Source: Pseudomonas sp. B6002 (GTDB lineage: Bacteria; Pseudomonadota; Gammaproteobacteria; Pseudomonadales; Pseudomonadaceae). From it: DNA of 64,000 bases. The position numbers and the translations under genes are program-made. The number at the start of each line of letters is the position of its first letter. The first letter of the stretch is position 1. The DNA lies in assembly GCF_013385985.1 (NCBI RefSeq), contig NZ_JACAOY010000002.1, positions 303,939-367,938 on the forward strand, given 5' to 3'. Under the pieces are notes generated by a model. It was given only the letters and a program-made list of their open reading frames with translations. It did no database searches and was not told the origin of the DNA. Positions 1-8,507 of this stretch are shown here, in pieces.

Positions 1-147
1 CGCATGCGCGGTGAGGGGCCGTTTGCCGATTTGCTGGCCCAGCGCTTCAGCAAGGCGATCAAACGCCTGGGGCTCAATCGTCGTGAGGGGTTTAATCTGG
101 ATTGCACAGCGTTCTGTCCGCCGGGCAGGCAGATGGCATTGTTATAG
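1..147 (+). CDS. C-terminal end of a PA0069-family radical SAM protein (partial)
   Basis: An open frame runs from the first base to a TAG at 145-147 and encodes the last 48 residues of a protein that begins outside the window. The residues include GPFADLLAQRF, KAIKRLGLNRR and a short tail ending GRQMALL. This resembles the C-terminus of the PA0069 family of radical SAM proteins (spore-photoproduct-lyase-like), whose arginine-rich segment is followed by a variable tail ending in hydrophobic residues. The CxxxCxxC iron-sulfur motif would lie upstream and cannot be seen. The assignment rests on recall of the family tail and is therefore tentative. Confidence 0.5.
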   Translation, partial: RMRGEGPFADLLAQRFSKAIKRLGLNRREGFNLDCTAFCPPGRQMALL

Positions 148-380
148 GTAGACTAGTAGGGATAAGAGCGTTCTTATTGTAGGAATGGTCGCACATTGAC
201 ATCACTGAAACCCGCGATCTAGAGCGGTTTGTTCAGTTTGAATTAAGTTTCGATGGTTACCTTGTTCAACGAGTGACTGATGGGTCGCGAACCGGCTTTT
301 GTGGCATTTCACAACTATTGCCCTGAGCCGGCGTCGAACTGGCCTGAATATTCCCCCTGCCTTAATCAAGAGGATGAATC
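148..380. other. Intergenic region upstream of the carbonic anhydrase gene
   Basis: This stretch of about 230 bases has no credible coding frame. It contains a TTGACA hexamer at 197-202 that could be a -35 element, but the sequence 17 bases later (CTAGAG) is a poor -10. An AGAGGATGA ribosome-binding stretch lies just before the ATG at 381. Confidence 0.4.
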
Positions 381-1112
381 ATGAGTGACAAGGATAAACA
401 GCCGTTGGCTGCGTCGGCATCAGCCCCTCAGGTGGCGGAAACCGCCGATGCAGCGCTGAAGCATATCGTTGACGGCTTTTTGCATTTCCATCACGACGTC
501 TTCCCCCAACAGGAAGAACTGTTCAAGAAACTCGCCACGGCTCAGAGCCCGCGGGCGATGTTCATCACGTGCGCCGACTCGCGCATCGTCCCTGAGCTGA
601 TTACCCAAAGCTCTCCAGGCGATCTGTTTGTAACCCGTAACGTCGGCAACGTGGTGCCGCCCTACGGTCAGATGAACGGCGGTGTTTCCACTGCCATCGA
701 GTACGCGGTGCTCGCCTTGGGCGTGCAGCACATCATCGTGTGTGGGCACTCCGACTGCGGTGCCATGCGCGCGGTACTCAACCCTGCCAGCCTGGAGAAG
801 ATGCCGACGGTCAGGGCCTGGCTGCGGCATGCCGAGGTCGCCAGGTCGATGGTTGAGGACAACTGCGACTGCGCCAACGAAGGCGAGAGCATGAAGGTGC
901 TGACTGAAGAAAACGTCATCGCCCAGTTGCAACATTTGCGCACCCACCCTTCCGTGGCTTCGCGCATGGCCAATGGTCAATTGTTTATCCACGGCTGGAT
1001 CTACAACATCGAGACCAGCGAGATCCGCGCCTACGATGCCGACCAGTCGGCTTTCCGCTCGTTGAGCGGCGACGGGCCGATCCCTTGCGCGACGCCTAAA
1101 GCGCGCTTCTAA
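381..1112 (+). CDS. Beta-class carbonic anhydrase
   Basis: The 243-residue product interconverts CO2 and bicarbonate in the cytoplasm. The beta-class zinc site is complete: Cys64, Asp66 and Arg68 in CADSR, then His123 and Cys126 in HSDCGA. The protein has a longer N-terminus (about 30 residues, Ala-rich) than minimal beta enzymes. AGAGGA precedes the ATG. It is followed after 85 bases by a SulP anion transporter on the same strand; this pairing is common in proteobacteria and suggests the enzyme works with bicarbonate or anion flux. It corresponds in context to P. aeruginosa PA0102 (psCA1). Confidence 0.93.
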   Translation: MSDKDKQPLAASASAPQVAETADAALKHIVDGFLHFHHDVFPQQEELFKKLATAQSPRAMFITCADSRIVPELITQSSPGDLFVTRNVGNVVPPYGQMNGGVSTAIEYAVLALGVQHIIVCGHSDCGAMRAVLNPASLEKMPTVRAWLRHAEVARSMVEDNCDCANEGESMKVLTEENVIAQLQHLRTHPSVASRMANGQLFIHGWIYNIETSEIRAYDADQSAFRSLSGDGPIPCATPKARF

Positions 1113-1197
1113 AACACTTCCCTGCCGGGTAACGCGATGGCTGCCAATAGAGCAGCCAGGCGTTGCCACGCCCGGCGAATGCCTCGGGAGAGTCATC

Positions 1198-2739
1198 ATG
1201 CGTGCTGCTCAATTGAAAGCTGTACTGCCGCGGGAGCTGCTCGCCTCTGTGGTTGTGTTTTTGGTCGCCCTGCCCTTGTGCATGGGCATTGCGATTGCGT
1301 CCGGCATGCCGCCGGCCAAAGGCCTGATTACTGGGATCATCGGTGGCCTGGTGGTGGGTTGGCTGGCGGGGTCGCCCCTGCAGGTCAGCGGCCCGGCCGC
1401 CGGGTTGGCGGTGCTGGTGTTCGAGCTGGTGCGTCAGCACGGCATGCTGATGCTGGGGCCGATCCTGTTGCTGGCGGGCTTCCTGCAATTGGTCGCCGGG
1501 CGCCTGCGCCTGGGTTGCTGGTTCCGGGTAACGGCACCCGCCGTGGTGTACGGGATGCTGGCGGGAATTGGTGTGCTGATCGTGCTCTCGCAAATCCACG
1601 TGATGCTCGATGGCACGCCCAAGCCTTCGGGGTTGGATAACCTGACCGGGTTCCCGGCGGCTCTGGCTGAAGCCCTTCCGACGCTGGGTGGCGGCCTTGG
1701 CTGGCAAGCGGGGCTGCTGGGGTTGTCGACGATGCTGGTGATGTACCTGTGGGATAAATTACGCCCGCAAAGCCTGCGTTTCGTACCGGGAGCCTTGTTG
1801 GGTGTTGGTTTGACCACGGTGGTGAGCCTGGTGCTGGCCTTGCAGGTCAAGCGCGTGGAGGTTCCGGAAAACCTCGCGGACGCCATTGACTGGCTGCGCC
1901 CCAGTGACCTCCTGAACCTGGCGGACCCACAACTGCTGATCGCCGCCTTTGCTGTCGCGTTTATCGCCAGTGCTGAAACTCTGCTGTCCGCCGCTGCGGT
2001 CGACCGTATGCACAGCGGTCAGCGTTCTGATTTCGACAAGGAATTATCCGCTCAAGGTGTAGGCAACATGCTCTGCGGCCTGGTCGGCGCCTTGCCGATG
2101 ACGGGTGTGATCGTGCGCAGTTCGGCCAACGTGCAAGCCGGGGCGACGACGCGTCTGTCGGCGATGTTCCACGGTCTTTGGCTGCTGGCGTTTGTGCTGT
2201 TGCTGTCGAGCGTGCTGCAGAGCATTCCGGTGGCGAGCCTGGCGGGCGTGCTGGTTTACACCGGGATCAAGCTGGTCGACCTCAAGGCGTTCAAGGCGCT
2301 GGGGCGCTATGGGCGGATGCCGATGCTGACCTATTCGGCGACGGCACTGGCGATCGTGTTTACCGACTTGCTGACGGGTGTACTGATCGGCTTCGGGTTG
2401 ACGTTGGTCACGCTGGCCCTCAAGGCTTCGCGGTTGAAAGTCAGCTTGATCGACCTGCCCCAGGACGGCGAAATGGAGTTGCGCTTGGTCGGTGCAGCGA
2501 CCTTTCTGAAAGTGCCGGCGTTGACTCAGGTGCTGGCGTCGGTGCCTGCCGGGACGACCGTGCATGTGCCACTGAGCAACCTGAGTTACATCGACCATTC
2601 CTGCCTGGAGTTGCTGGAGGAATGGGGCCGGGCCAATGCGGCGAAGGGTTCGACGTTGGTGATCGAGGCGCGCGGCTTGAAGCGACGCCTGGAAGGCCGT
2701 GAGCGGACGACGGCCGGCCTGGGCTCAGCGCCCGCCTGA
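1198..2739 (+). CDS. SulP family inorganic anion transporter with STAS domain
   Basis: The 513-residue inner-membrane protein has about 10-12 hydrophobic segments from residue 12 to about 410, then a cytoplasmic STAS domain (about 420-500; VPLSNLSYIDHSCLELL is the typical STAS core). The start MRAAQLKAVLPRELLAS leads straight into the first membrane segment, and GGGAGAG lies upstream. Family members carry sulfate, bicarbonate or other anions. The adjacent carbonic anhydrase argues for bicarbonate, but the substrate cannot be read from sequence. The gene ends just before a REPIN. Confidence 0.9.
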   Translation: MRAAQLKAVLPRELLASVVVFLVALPLCMGIAIASGMPPAKGLITGIIGGLVVGWLAGSPLQVSGPAAGLAVLVFELVRQHGMLMLGPILLLAGFLQLVAGRLRLGCWFRVTAPAVVYGMLAGIGVLIVLSQIHVMLDGTPKPSGLDNLTGFPAALAEALPTLGGGLGWQAGLLGLSTMLVMYLWDKLRPQSLRFVPGALLGVGLTTVVSLVLALQVKRVEVPENLADAIDWLRPSDLLNLADPQLLIAAFAVAFIASAETLLSAAAVDRMHSGQRSDFDKELSAQGVGNMLCGLVGALPMTGVIVRSSANVQAGATTRLSAMFHGLWLLAFVLLLSSVLQSIPVASLAGVLVYTGIKLVDLKAFKALGRYGRMPMLTYSATALAIVFTDLLTGVLIGFGLTLVTLALKASRLKVSLIDLPQDGEMELRLVGAATFLKVPALTQVLASVPAGTTVHVPLSNLSYIDHSCLELLEEWGRANAAKGSTLVIEARGLKRRLEGRERTTAGLGSAPA

Positions 2740-2753
2740 CCACCACAAACCCC

Positions 2754-2838
2754 TTGGAGGAGCTGGCTTGCCAGCGATGAGGCCCGAAAGATCACCGAAA
2801 TCTCAAGGCCCTTATCGCCGGCAAGCCGGCTCCTACAA
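2754..2838. repeat. REPIN (inverted REP doublet)
   Basis: Two inverted copies of the REP core are present: GGAGCTGGCTTGCCAGCGAT, then ATCGCCGGCAAGCCGGCTCC, separated by about 35 bases. Each core is itself a short hairpin and the pair can fold into one long cruciform. It lies between convergent genes (SulP on plus, the PA0104-like gene on minus). Confidence 0.85.
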
Positions 2839-2846
2839 AGGATGTG

Positions 2847-3494
2847 TCAGGCCGGCTGATCCAGCGCCAACTCAACGCCTAGCTGGCGCGACAGGCACGG
2901 CCAGCGCTTCCACGCCGCTTCCGTATCCGGGCTCTCGAGGGTTTCGCGGTAGGCCTCGACCGACTCCAGCGCAAAGCTGTCTTCGTTCAACATTTCATCC
3001 ACGGCCAGGTGCACCGCTTCATCCAGCTGATTGGCAAACTGCTCGCCAATCAATTGGTGCGCGATCAGGTTGGCAACCGTGGTGTCCGCCGGAATCAACG
3101 GCTGGCCGAAATGCTTGATGTACAGGTCGTTGACCTCTTCCACCAGACGATGAGCCAGGTAGGCCTCGTCCAGCAGGCCGTCGAGCCCTTCGTGGCCGGC
3201 CAGGATTGCGGGCGGCTGCAGGAAGAAGTGCTCGGCGATTTTCAGCACCGGCTTGATCTGGCTTTCGATGCCGGCTTCGCGGGCCACGTCATTGGCGGCG
3301 TCCAGCAAGTCAGGGACGAGGTCGATGTAGGCAGTGACAAAGCGGGTCATGACAATGTTGCGATCACCGTCAGCCAAGGAGATGGCCGAATGCAGGTGCG
3401 GCAATTGGGTTTCCAGTTGCTGGGCAAGCTGGCCAGTGCTGGCTTCGTGTTGATGGGCACGGGAAATCTGCTCGCGCAATGCGGCGGTGTTCAT
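2847..3494 (-). CDS. Conserved hypothetical protein (PA0104-like)
   Basis: The 215-residue, acidic, mostly helical soluble protein has no signal peptide or membrane segment. The start is the internal Met (MNTAALREQ) because GGAG precedes it and the upstream 25 residues (MRLRGSYKRAT...) look non-coding. No catalytic motif is recognised. The same gene sits between the SulP transporter and coxB in P. aeruginosa (PA0104), so synteny is conserved while function is unknown. It is divergent from the cox operon. Confidence 0.8.
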   Translation of the reverse strand: MNTAALREQISRAHQHEASTGQLAQQLETQLPHLHSAISLADGDRNIVMTRFVTAYIDLVPDLLDAANDVAREAGIESQIKPVLKIAEHFFLQPPAILAGHEGLDGLLDEAYLAHRLVEEVNDLYIKHFGQPLIPADTTVANLIAHQLIGEQFANQLDEAVHLAVDEMLNEDSFALESVEAYRETLESPDTEAAWKRWPCLSRQLGVELALDQPA

Positions 3495-3863
3495 GAAGGC
3501 TCCAGTGAAACAGGCGTAGGAAAAGGGAGAAGATAAGGTAGCTCGTTTATACGAGCCCCTAAGACGCATTTGTCATAATTATTTCATGGTTATGCGCCTC
3601 TGTTATATCGAATTGCCATCGTTCGTCGGATAAACGATTCCGCCCCCGGTTTTATTGGCTCCGGCCGTCTGTTTTTGCTCATTTGCCCCTACACATTGCG
3701 GGGTTGCAGGGCGTGTCTATACTCGGATTTGTACGCAATTAGCTGATGACGCCCAACTGCATGAAGCAGGCAAGGCAAGGCGGTTGTAAGCAGTATGGAA
3801 GCCGCTCCCTTCGCCGCAGGTGCAAACCGGCGGGATAACAAGAAACATAAAGGGGAACCCGCA
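3495..3863. other. Divergent intergenic region upstream of coxB
   Basis: This 369-base non-coding region lies between the PA0104-like gene and coxB. It is AT-richer than its surroundings near 3560-3680. It holds the candidate cox promoter at 3696-3723 and a ribosome-binding site (AAAGGGGAA) just before coxB. The 5' leader from that promoter would be about 130 nucleotides. Confidence 0.6.
3696..3723 (+). promoter_or_regulatory. Candidate promoter of the cox operon (stationary-phase type -10)
   Basis: TTGCGG at 3696-3701 and CTATACT at 3717-3723 are separated by a 16-base spacer (3702-3717) before the TATACT hexamer. The C just before TATACT and the weak -35 fit RpoS-type promoters. In P. aeruginosa the aa3 oxidase is known to be RpoS-dependent, which agrees, but the start site here is inferred. 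Confidence 0.5.
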
Positions 3864-4991
3864 ATGACGCGACATCCACACGTTTGGATGGGCCTACTGT
3901 TGTGGTCAGTATTCGGCCAGGCGCAAGCCGCCTGGACAACGAATATGGCGCCAGGGGCGACTGAAGTCAGCCACGCCGTGTTTGACCTGCACATGACCAT
4001 TTTCTGGATCTGTGTGGTGATCGGCATTGTCGTGTTTGGCGCGATGTTCTGGTCGATGATCCTGCACCGTCGGTCCACGGGCCAGGTGGCCGCCAAGTTC
4101 CACGAGAGCACGACCGTGGAAATCCTCTGGACCGTGGTGCCCCTGCTGATCCTGGTGGCCATGGCCATTCCGGCGACCAAGACCCTGATCAACATCTACG
4201 ACAGCAGTGAGTCGGATATCGATATCCAGGTCACCGGCTATCAGTGGAAGTGGCACTACAAATACCTGGGCCAGGACGTGGAGTTCTTCAGCAACCTGGC
4301 CACCCCCGCCGAACAGATCCACAACCAGGCCACCAAGGGCGAGCACTACTTGCTCGAAGTCGACCAGCCACTGGTACTGCCGGTGGGCGCCAAAGTGCGC
4401 TTCCTGGTGACGGCGGCCGACGTGATCCACTCCTGGTGGGTGCCGGCCTTTGCGGTCAAGCGCGATGCCATCCCTGGTTTCGTGAACGAGGCCTGGACGC
4501 GCATCGAGAAGCCCGGCATCTACCGTGGCCAGTGCGCCGAGCTGTGTGGCAAGGACCACGGCTTTATGCCCATCGTGGTCGAGGTCAAGTCCAAGGCCGA
4601 CTACGACACTTGGCTCGGCGAGCGTAAGGAAGAAGCCGCCAAGCTCAAGGAACTGACCTCCAAAGAGTGGACGCTGGAAGAACTGGTGGCCCGTGGCGAC
4701 AAGGTCTACCACACCACCTGCGTGGCCTGTCACCAGGCCGAAGGCCAGGGCCTGCCGCCGATGTTCCCGGCGCTCAAAGGCTCACCAATTGCTACCGGCG
4801 CCAAGGAAGACCACCTGCACCGCGTGTATTTCGGCAAGCCCGGCACCGCCATGGCGGCGTTTGGCAAGCAGCTCTCGGAAGTGGACATCGCCGCCGTCGT
4901 CACCTACGAACGCAACGCGTGGGGCAACAACAAAGGCGACATGGTCACGCCCAAAGACGTGCTGGCTCTGAAACAGGCGGAAAGCAAATGA
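3864..4991 (+). CDS. coxB: Cytochrome c oxidase subunit II with fused cytochrome c domain
   Basis: The 375-residue protein is the electron entry subunit of the aa3 oxidase. A signal peptide (cleavage near QAQA/AW) is followed by two membrane helices (about 42-65 and 87-107) and the CuA cupredoxin domain: His189, Cys224, Glu226, Cys228, His232 and Met235 (CAELCGKDHGFM). A C-terminal cytochrome c domain has CVACH at 286-290. The start MTRHPHV is chosen because AAAGGGGAA precedes it; the longer frame adds a non-signal-like stretch. It is the first gene of the cox operon, 58 bases before coxA. Confidence 0.97.
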   Translation: MTRHPHVWMGLLLWSVFGQAQAAWTTNMAPGATEVSHAVFDLHMTIFWICVVIGIVVFGAMFWSMILHRRSTGQVAAKFHESTTVEILWTVVPLLILVAMAIPATKTLINIYDSSESDIDIQVTGYQWKWHYKYLGQDVEFFSNLATPAEQIHNQATKGEHYLLEVDQPLVLPVGAKVRFLVTAADVIHSWWVPAFAVKRDAIPGFVNEAWTRIEKPGIYRGQCAELCGKDHGFMPIVVEVKSKADYDTWLGERKEEAAKLKELTSKEWTLEELVARGDKVYHTTCVACHQAEGQGLPPMFPALKGSPIATGAKEDHLHRVYFGKPGTAMAAFGKQLSEVDIAAVVTYERNAWGNNKGDMVTPKDVLALKQAESK

Positions 4992-5049
4992 CAGCCCTCA
5001 CTGCGTATGCCCTGAACCGCCCCGCCCACTCGCTTGCAGGAGAACGGCC

Positions 5050-6633
5050 ATGAGCACTGTGATCGACCATGGTCATGCCGACCATGCCCACGGCCCCGCC
5101 AAAGGTTTGATGCGCTGGGTGCTGACCACCAACCATAAAGACATCGGCACGATGTACCTGTGGTTCGCCTTCACCATGTTCCTGCTCGGCGGCTCGTTCG
5201 CCATGGTGATTCGTGCCGAACTGTTCCAGCCGGGCCTGCAGATCGTGCAACCGGCGTTTTTCAACCAGATGACCACCATGCACGGCTTGATCATGGTGTT
5301 CGGTGCGGTAATGCCGGCGTTCGTCGGCCTGGCCAACTGGATGATCCCGCTGATGATCGGCGCGCCGGACATGGCCCTGCCGCGCATGAACAACTTCAGC
5401 TTCTGGCTGTTGCCGGCCGCGTTCCTGCTGTTGGTGTCGACCTTGTTCACCCCCGGTGGCGGGCCGAATTTCGGCTGGACCTTCTATGCCCCGCTCTCCA
5501 CCACTTACGCGCCGGAAAGCGTGACGTTCTTCATTTTCGCCATCCACCTGATGGGCATCAGTTCGATCATGGGCGCGATCAACGTGGTCGCCACCATTCT
5601 CAACCTGCGCGCGCCCGGCATGACGTTGATGAAAATGCCGCTGTTTGTGTGGACCTGGCTGATCACCGCCTTCCTGCTGATCGCGGTGATGCCGGTGCTG
5701 GCGGGTTGCGTAACCATGATGCTGATGGACATCCACTTCGGCACCAGTTTCTTCAGTGCTGCCGGTGGCGGTGACCCTGTGCTGTTCCAGCACGTGTTCT
5801 GGTTCTTCGGCCACCCCGAGGTGTACATCATGATCCTGCCGGCGTTCGGTGCCGTCAGCTCGATCATTCCGACCTTCTCGCGCAAGCCGCTGTTCGGCTA
5901 CACCTCGATGGTCTACGCCACGGCGAGCATCGCGTTCCTGTCGTTCATCGTGTGGGCGCACCATATGTTCGTGGTCGGCATCCCGCTGGTGGGCGAGCTG
6001 TTCTTCATGTACGCCACCCTGCTGATCGCGGTGCCCACGGGAGTGAAGGTGTTCAACTGGGTCAGCACCATGTGGCAAGGCTCGCTGACCTTCGAGACGC
6101 CAATGCTGTTCGCCGTGGCCTTCGTGATTTTGTTCACCATCGGCGGCTTTTCCGGGCTGATGCTGGCGATTGCGCCTGCCGACTTCCAGTACCACGACAC
6201 CTACTTTGTGGTGGCGCACTTCCATTACGTACTGGTGCCTGGCGCGATCTTCGGCATCTTCGCCTCGGCGTACTACTGGCTGCCGAAATGGACCGGCCAC
6301 ATGTACGACGAAACCCTGGGCAAGCTGCACTTCTGGCTGTCCTTCGTGGGCATGAACATGGCGTTCTTCCCGATGCACTTTGTGGGGTTGGCCGGTATGC
6401 CGCGCCGGGTGCCGGACTACAACCTGCAGTTCGCCGACTTCAACATGGTCTCGTCCATCGGCGCGTTCATGTTCGGCGCCACGCAGATCTTCTTCCTGTT
6501 CATCGTGATCAAGTGCATCCGTGGCGGCCCGCCTGCGCCGGCCAAACCGTGGGATGGAGCTGAAGGCCTGGAGTGGAGCATTCCTTCGCCCGCGCCGTAC
6601 CACACCTTCACCACTCCGCCGGAGGTCAAATGA
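5050..6633 (+). CDS. coxA: Cytochrome c oxidase subunit I
   Basis: The 527-residue catalytic subunit has twelve transmembrane helices and carries heme a, heme a3 and CuB. Visible landmarks are NHKDIGTMYL at the N-terminus, MHGLIMVFG (heme a His), FGHPEVYIMILPAFG (CuB His and the His-Tyr crosslink), WAHHMFVVG (two CuB His) and HDTYFVVAHFHYV (heme ligands). The GHPEVY glutamate of the D-channel is present. The start has AGGAGAACGGCC before ATG. Length and motifs are normal for A-type oxidases. Confidence 0.98.
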   Translation: MSTVIDHGHADHAHGPAKGLMRWVLTTNHKDIGTMYLWFAFTMFLLGGSFAMVIRAELFQPGLQIVQPAFFNQMTTMHGLIMVFGAVMPAFVGLANWMIPLMIGAPDMALPRMNNFSFWLLPAAFLLLVSTLFTPGGGPNFGWTFYAPLSTTYAPESVTFFIFAIHLMGISSIMGAINVVATILNLRAPGMTLMKMPLFVWTWLITAFLLIAVMPVLAGCVTMMLMDIHFGTSFFSAAGGGDPVLFQHVFWFFGHPEVYIMILPAFGAVSSIIPTFSRKPLFGYTSMVYATASIAFLSFIVWAHHMFVVGIPLVGELFFMYATLLIAVPTGVKVFNWVSTMWQGSLTFETPMLFAVAFVILFTIGGFSGLMLAIAPADFQYHDTYFVVAHFHYVLVPGAIFGIFASAYYWLPKWTGHMYDETLGKLHFWLSFVGMNMAFFPMHFVGLAGMPRRVPDYNLQFADFNMVSSIGAFMFGATQIFFLFIVIKCIRGGPPAPAKPWDGAEGLEWSIPSPAPYHTFTTPPEVK

Positions 6634-6779
6634 ACACCCAGTCTAGGGTCACCTCGGTCTCCTGTGGGAGCTGGCTTGCCTGCGATGGCGGTGTGTCAGT
6701 CGACAATGTTTTCGACTGCAAGGCCGCTATCGCAGGCAAGCCAGCTCCCACAGAAAATCAACAGCGAGGGGGTGTGTGA
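6630..6779 (+). other. Small open frame between coxA and ctaG occupied by a REPIN
   Basis: An ATG at 6630, overlapping the coxA stop (ATGA), opens a frame of 49 codons ending at a TGA (6777-6779) that overlaps the ctaG ATG as TGATG. Most of it is the REPIN at 6662-6753, so the peptide (CGSWLACDG...AIAGKPAPT) is a translation of the repeat. It is probably not a functional protein, but it could carry ribosomes from coxA to ctaG without a gap. Confidence 0.35.
6662..6753. repeat. REPIN inside the cox operon
   Basis: CTGTGGGAGCTGGCTTGCCT followed by GCGATGGCG, and 34 bases later the inverse ending CAGCTCCCACAG. It is a near-perfect doublet of the TGTGGGAGC subtype. It is unusual in sitting between two genes of one operon rather than after a transcription unit. 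Confidence 0.9.
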
Positions 6780-7330
6780 TGGCTGAATCGGTGCCGATCA
6801 GGCGGCTGGTCACCCGCCTGCTGATCCTGGTGGTGGCCATGTTCGCCTTCGGCTTTGCCCTGGTGCCGATCTACGACGTGATGTGCAAGGCCTTCGGTAT
6901 CAACGGCAAGACCGCCGGGCAGTACGAGGGCGAACAGGTGGTGGACCCCACGCGCCAAGTGCGGGTGCAGTTCTTGTCCACCAATGCCATCGACATGGTC
7001 TGGGAGTTCCATTCCAAGGCCGATGAGGTGGTGGTCAACCCCGGGGCAGTCACCGAGATGCTGTTCGTGGCCTACAACCCGACGGATAAACCCATGACCG
7101 CCCAGGCCGTACCGAGCATTTCCCCGGCCGAGGCGGCGATGTATTTCCACAAGACCGAGTGTTTTTGCTTCACCCAGCAAGTGCTGCAGCCAGGTCAGCG
7201 CATCGAAATGCCGGTGCGTTTCATTGTCGATCGTGACATGCCCAAGGATGTGAAGCATTTGACCCTGGCGTACACGCTGTTCGATATCACTGCGCGCCAA
7301 CCGCCGGTGGCTGTCCACACCGGGGGCTAG
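6779..7330 (+). CDS. ctaG: Cytochrome c oxidase assembly protein CtaG/Cox11 (CuB insertion)
   Basis: The 183-residue protein has one N-terminal membrane anchor (about 8-30, RRLVTRLLILVVAMF) and a periplasmic immunoglobulin-like domain. Cox11 proteins deliver copper to the CuB site of subunit I. The hallmark KTECFCFTQQ motif with both copper-binding cysteines is present near residue 127, and the preceding AAMYFHK is typical. Two starts are possible (GTG 6776 or ATG 6779); ATG is preferred. It precedes coxC. Confidence 0.95.
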   Translation: MAESVPIRRLVTRLLILVVAMFAFGFALVPIYDVMCKAFGINGKTAGQYEGEQVVDPTRQVRVQFLSTNAIDMVWEFHSKADEVVVNPGAVTEMLFVAYNPTDKPMTAQAVPSISPAEAAMYFHKTECFCFTQQVLQPGQRIEMPVRFIVDRDMPKDVKHLTLAYTLFDITARQPPVAVHTGG

Positions 7331-7365
7331 CTACTGTTTGCCCCCTCAATCAGGAGAGCGAATAC

Positions 7366-8253
7366 ATGTCGTCTCATGATACGTACTACGTACCAGCGCA
7401 AAGCAAATGGCCAATAATTGCTACGTTTGGCATGTTGATCACGGTGTACGGCCTGGCCGTGTGGTTCAACGACCTGAAGGCGGCGCGCCCGGAGTCCCAT
7501 GGCCCGTGGATCTTCTTCGTCGGCGGCCTGTTGCTGGCCTACATGCTGTTCGGCTGGTTTGGCGCGGTGATCAAGGAAAGCCGCGCCGGTTTGTACAGCC
7601 CACAGATGGACCGCTCGTTCCGCTGGGGCATGACGTGGTTCATCTTTTCCGAAGTGATGTTCTTCATCGCGTTCTTCGGTGCGCTGTTCTATGTGCGGCA
7701 CATGTCCGGCCCGTGGCTGGGCGGCGAAGGCCACAAGGGCATCGCGCACATGCTGTGGCCGAACTTCGAATTTACCTGGCCGCTGCTCAACAACCCTGAC
7801 CCGAAACTGTACCCGCCGCCCGAAGGCACCATCAGCCCGTGGGGCTTGCCGTTGGTCAACACGATCCTGCTGGTCAGTTCCAGCGTGACCATCACCCTGG
7901 CGCACCATGCCTTGCGCAAAGGTCATCGCGGGGCGTTGAAAATCTGGCTGGCGATCACCGTGCTGCTGGGCTGGGCGTTCCTGGGCTTCCAGGCCGAGGA
8001 GTACATGCATGCCTATAAGGAACTGGGCCTGACCCTGGGCTCCGGCGTGTACGGCGCGACCTTCTTCATGCTCACAGGCTTTCATGGCGCCCACGTGACC
8101 ATCGGCACGATTATTTTGTTCGTGATGCTGATGCGCATCCTCAAGGGGCACTTCAATGCCGAGCACCAGTTCGGCTTCGAGGCGGCCAGTTGGTATTGGC
8201 ACTTTGTGGATGTGGTGTGGATCGGCCTGTTTTTCTTCGTCTACGTGCTGTGA
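7366..8253 (+). CDS. coxC: Cytochrome c oxidase subunit III
   Basis: The 295-residue inner-membrane subunit has seven helices and ends WIGLFFFVYVL, the normal subunit III terminus. MSSHDTYYVPAQSKWPI at the start, RWGMTWFIFSEVMFFIAFFGALFY and LTGFHGAHVTIGTI in the body are diagnostic. CAGGAGAG precedes the ATG. Subunit III stabilises turnover of subunit I. It is the last structural gene; the next gene on this strand is SURF1. Confidence 0.97.
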   Translation: MSSHDTYYVPAQSKWPIIATFGMLITVYGLAVWFNDLKAARPESHGPWIFFVGGLLLAYMLFGWFGAVIKESRAGLYSPQMDRSFRWGMTWFIFSEVMFFIAFFGALFYVRHMSGPWLGGEGHKGIAHMLWPNFEFTWPLLNNPDPKLYPPPEGTISPWGLPLVNTILLVSSSVTITLAHHALRKGHRGALKIWLAITVLLGWAFLGFQAEEYMHAYKELGLTLGSGVYGATFFMLTGFHGAHVTIGTIILFVMLMRILKGHFNAEHQFGFEAASWYWHFVDVVWIGLFFFVYVL

Positions 8254-8259
8254 CGCGTC

Positions 8260-8463
8260 TTACCACGGCGCATGGGATACCAACTGCCCGCTGAAAAAGC
8301 CCCAGGCGATCAACGCCACGGTGATCACGGCCAGTACCACACGCACGGTCAGGGCGGTGACGAGGCGGTTGGAGTTGCCCTCGTCCTTGACCAGGAAGAA
8401 CAAGCCGCTGAACAGGCTCGCGACGGTCGCGATCAGCATCAGGGCAATGGCGGCTTTGAGCAT
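8260..8463 (-). CDS. Twin transmembrane protein, DUF2909 family
   Basis: This 67-residue protein has two hydrophobic helices (about 3-22 and 37-58) joined by a short polar loop (KDEGNSNR). The internal Met (MLKAAIALML) is taken as the start; upstream residues are unlike the family. It lies on the opposite strand inside the cox locus, starting 44 bases from the divergent SURF1 gene and ending 6 bases from the convergent coxC stop. DUF2909 members are common beside cox genes in gammaproteobacteria. Its role is unknown; a small assembly factor is possible. Confidence 0.85.
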   Translation of the reverse strand: MLKAAIALMLIATVASLFSGLFFLVKDEGNSNRLVTALTVRVVLAVITVALIAWGFFSGQLVSHAPW

Positions 8464-8507
8464 GGTTGGGTTCCTGGCGCGGTGGGCATTGAGGAGATGG
8501 GCGGGCA

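Noticed and set aside
2699-3118. 139-codon plus-strand frame across the REPIN after the SulP gene
   Set aside because: Translation of repeat plus antisense of the PA0104-like gene.
4945-6603. 552-codon open frame on the minus strand over coxA
   Set aside because: Shadow of coxA: the product is a His/Arg/Gln-rich low-complexity translation, and coxA on the plus strand has all catalytic motifs.
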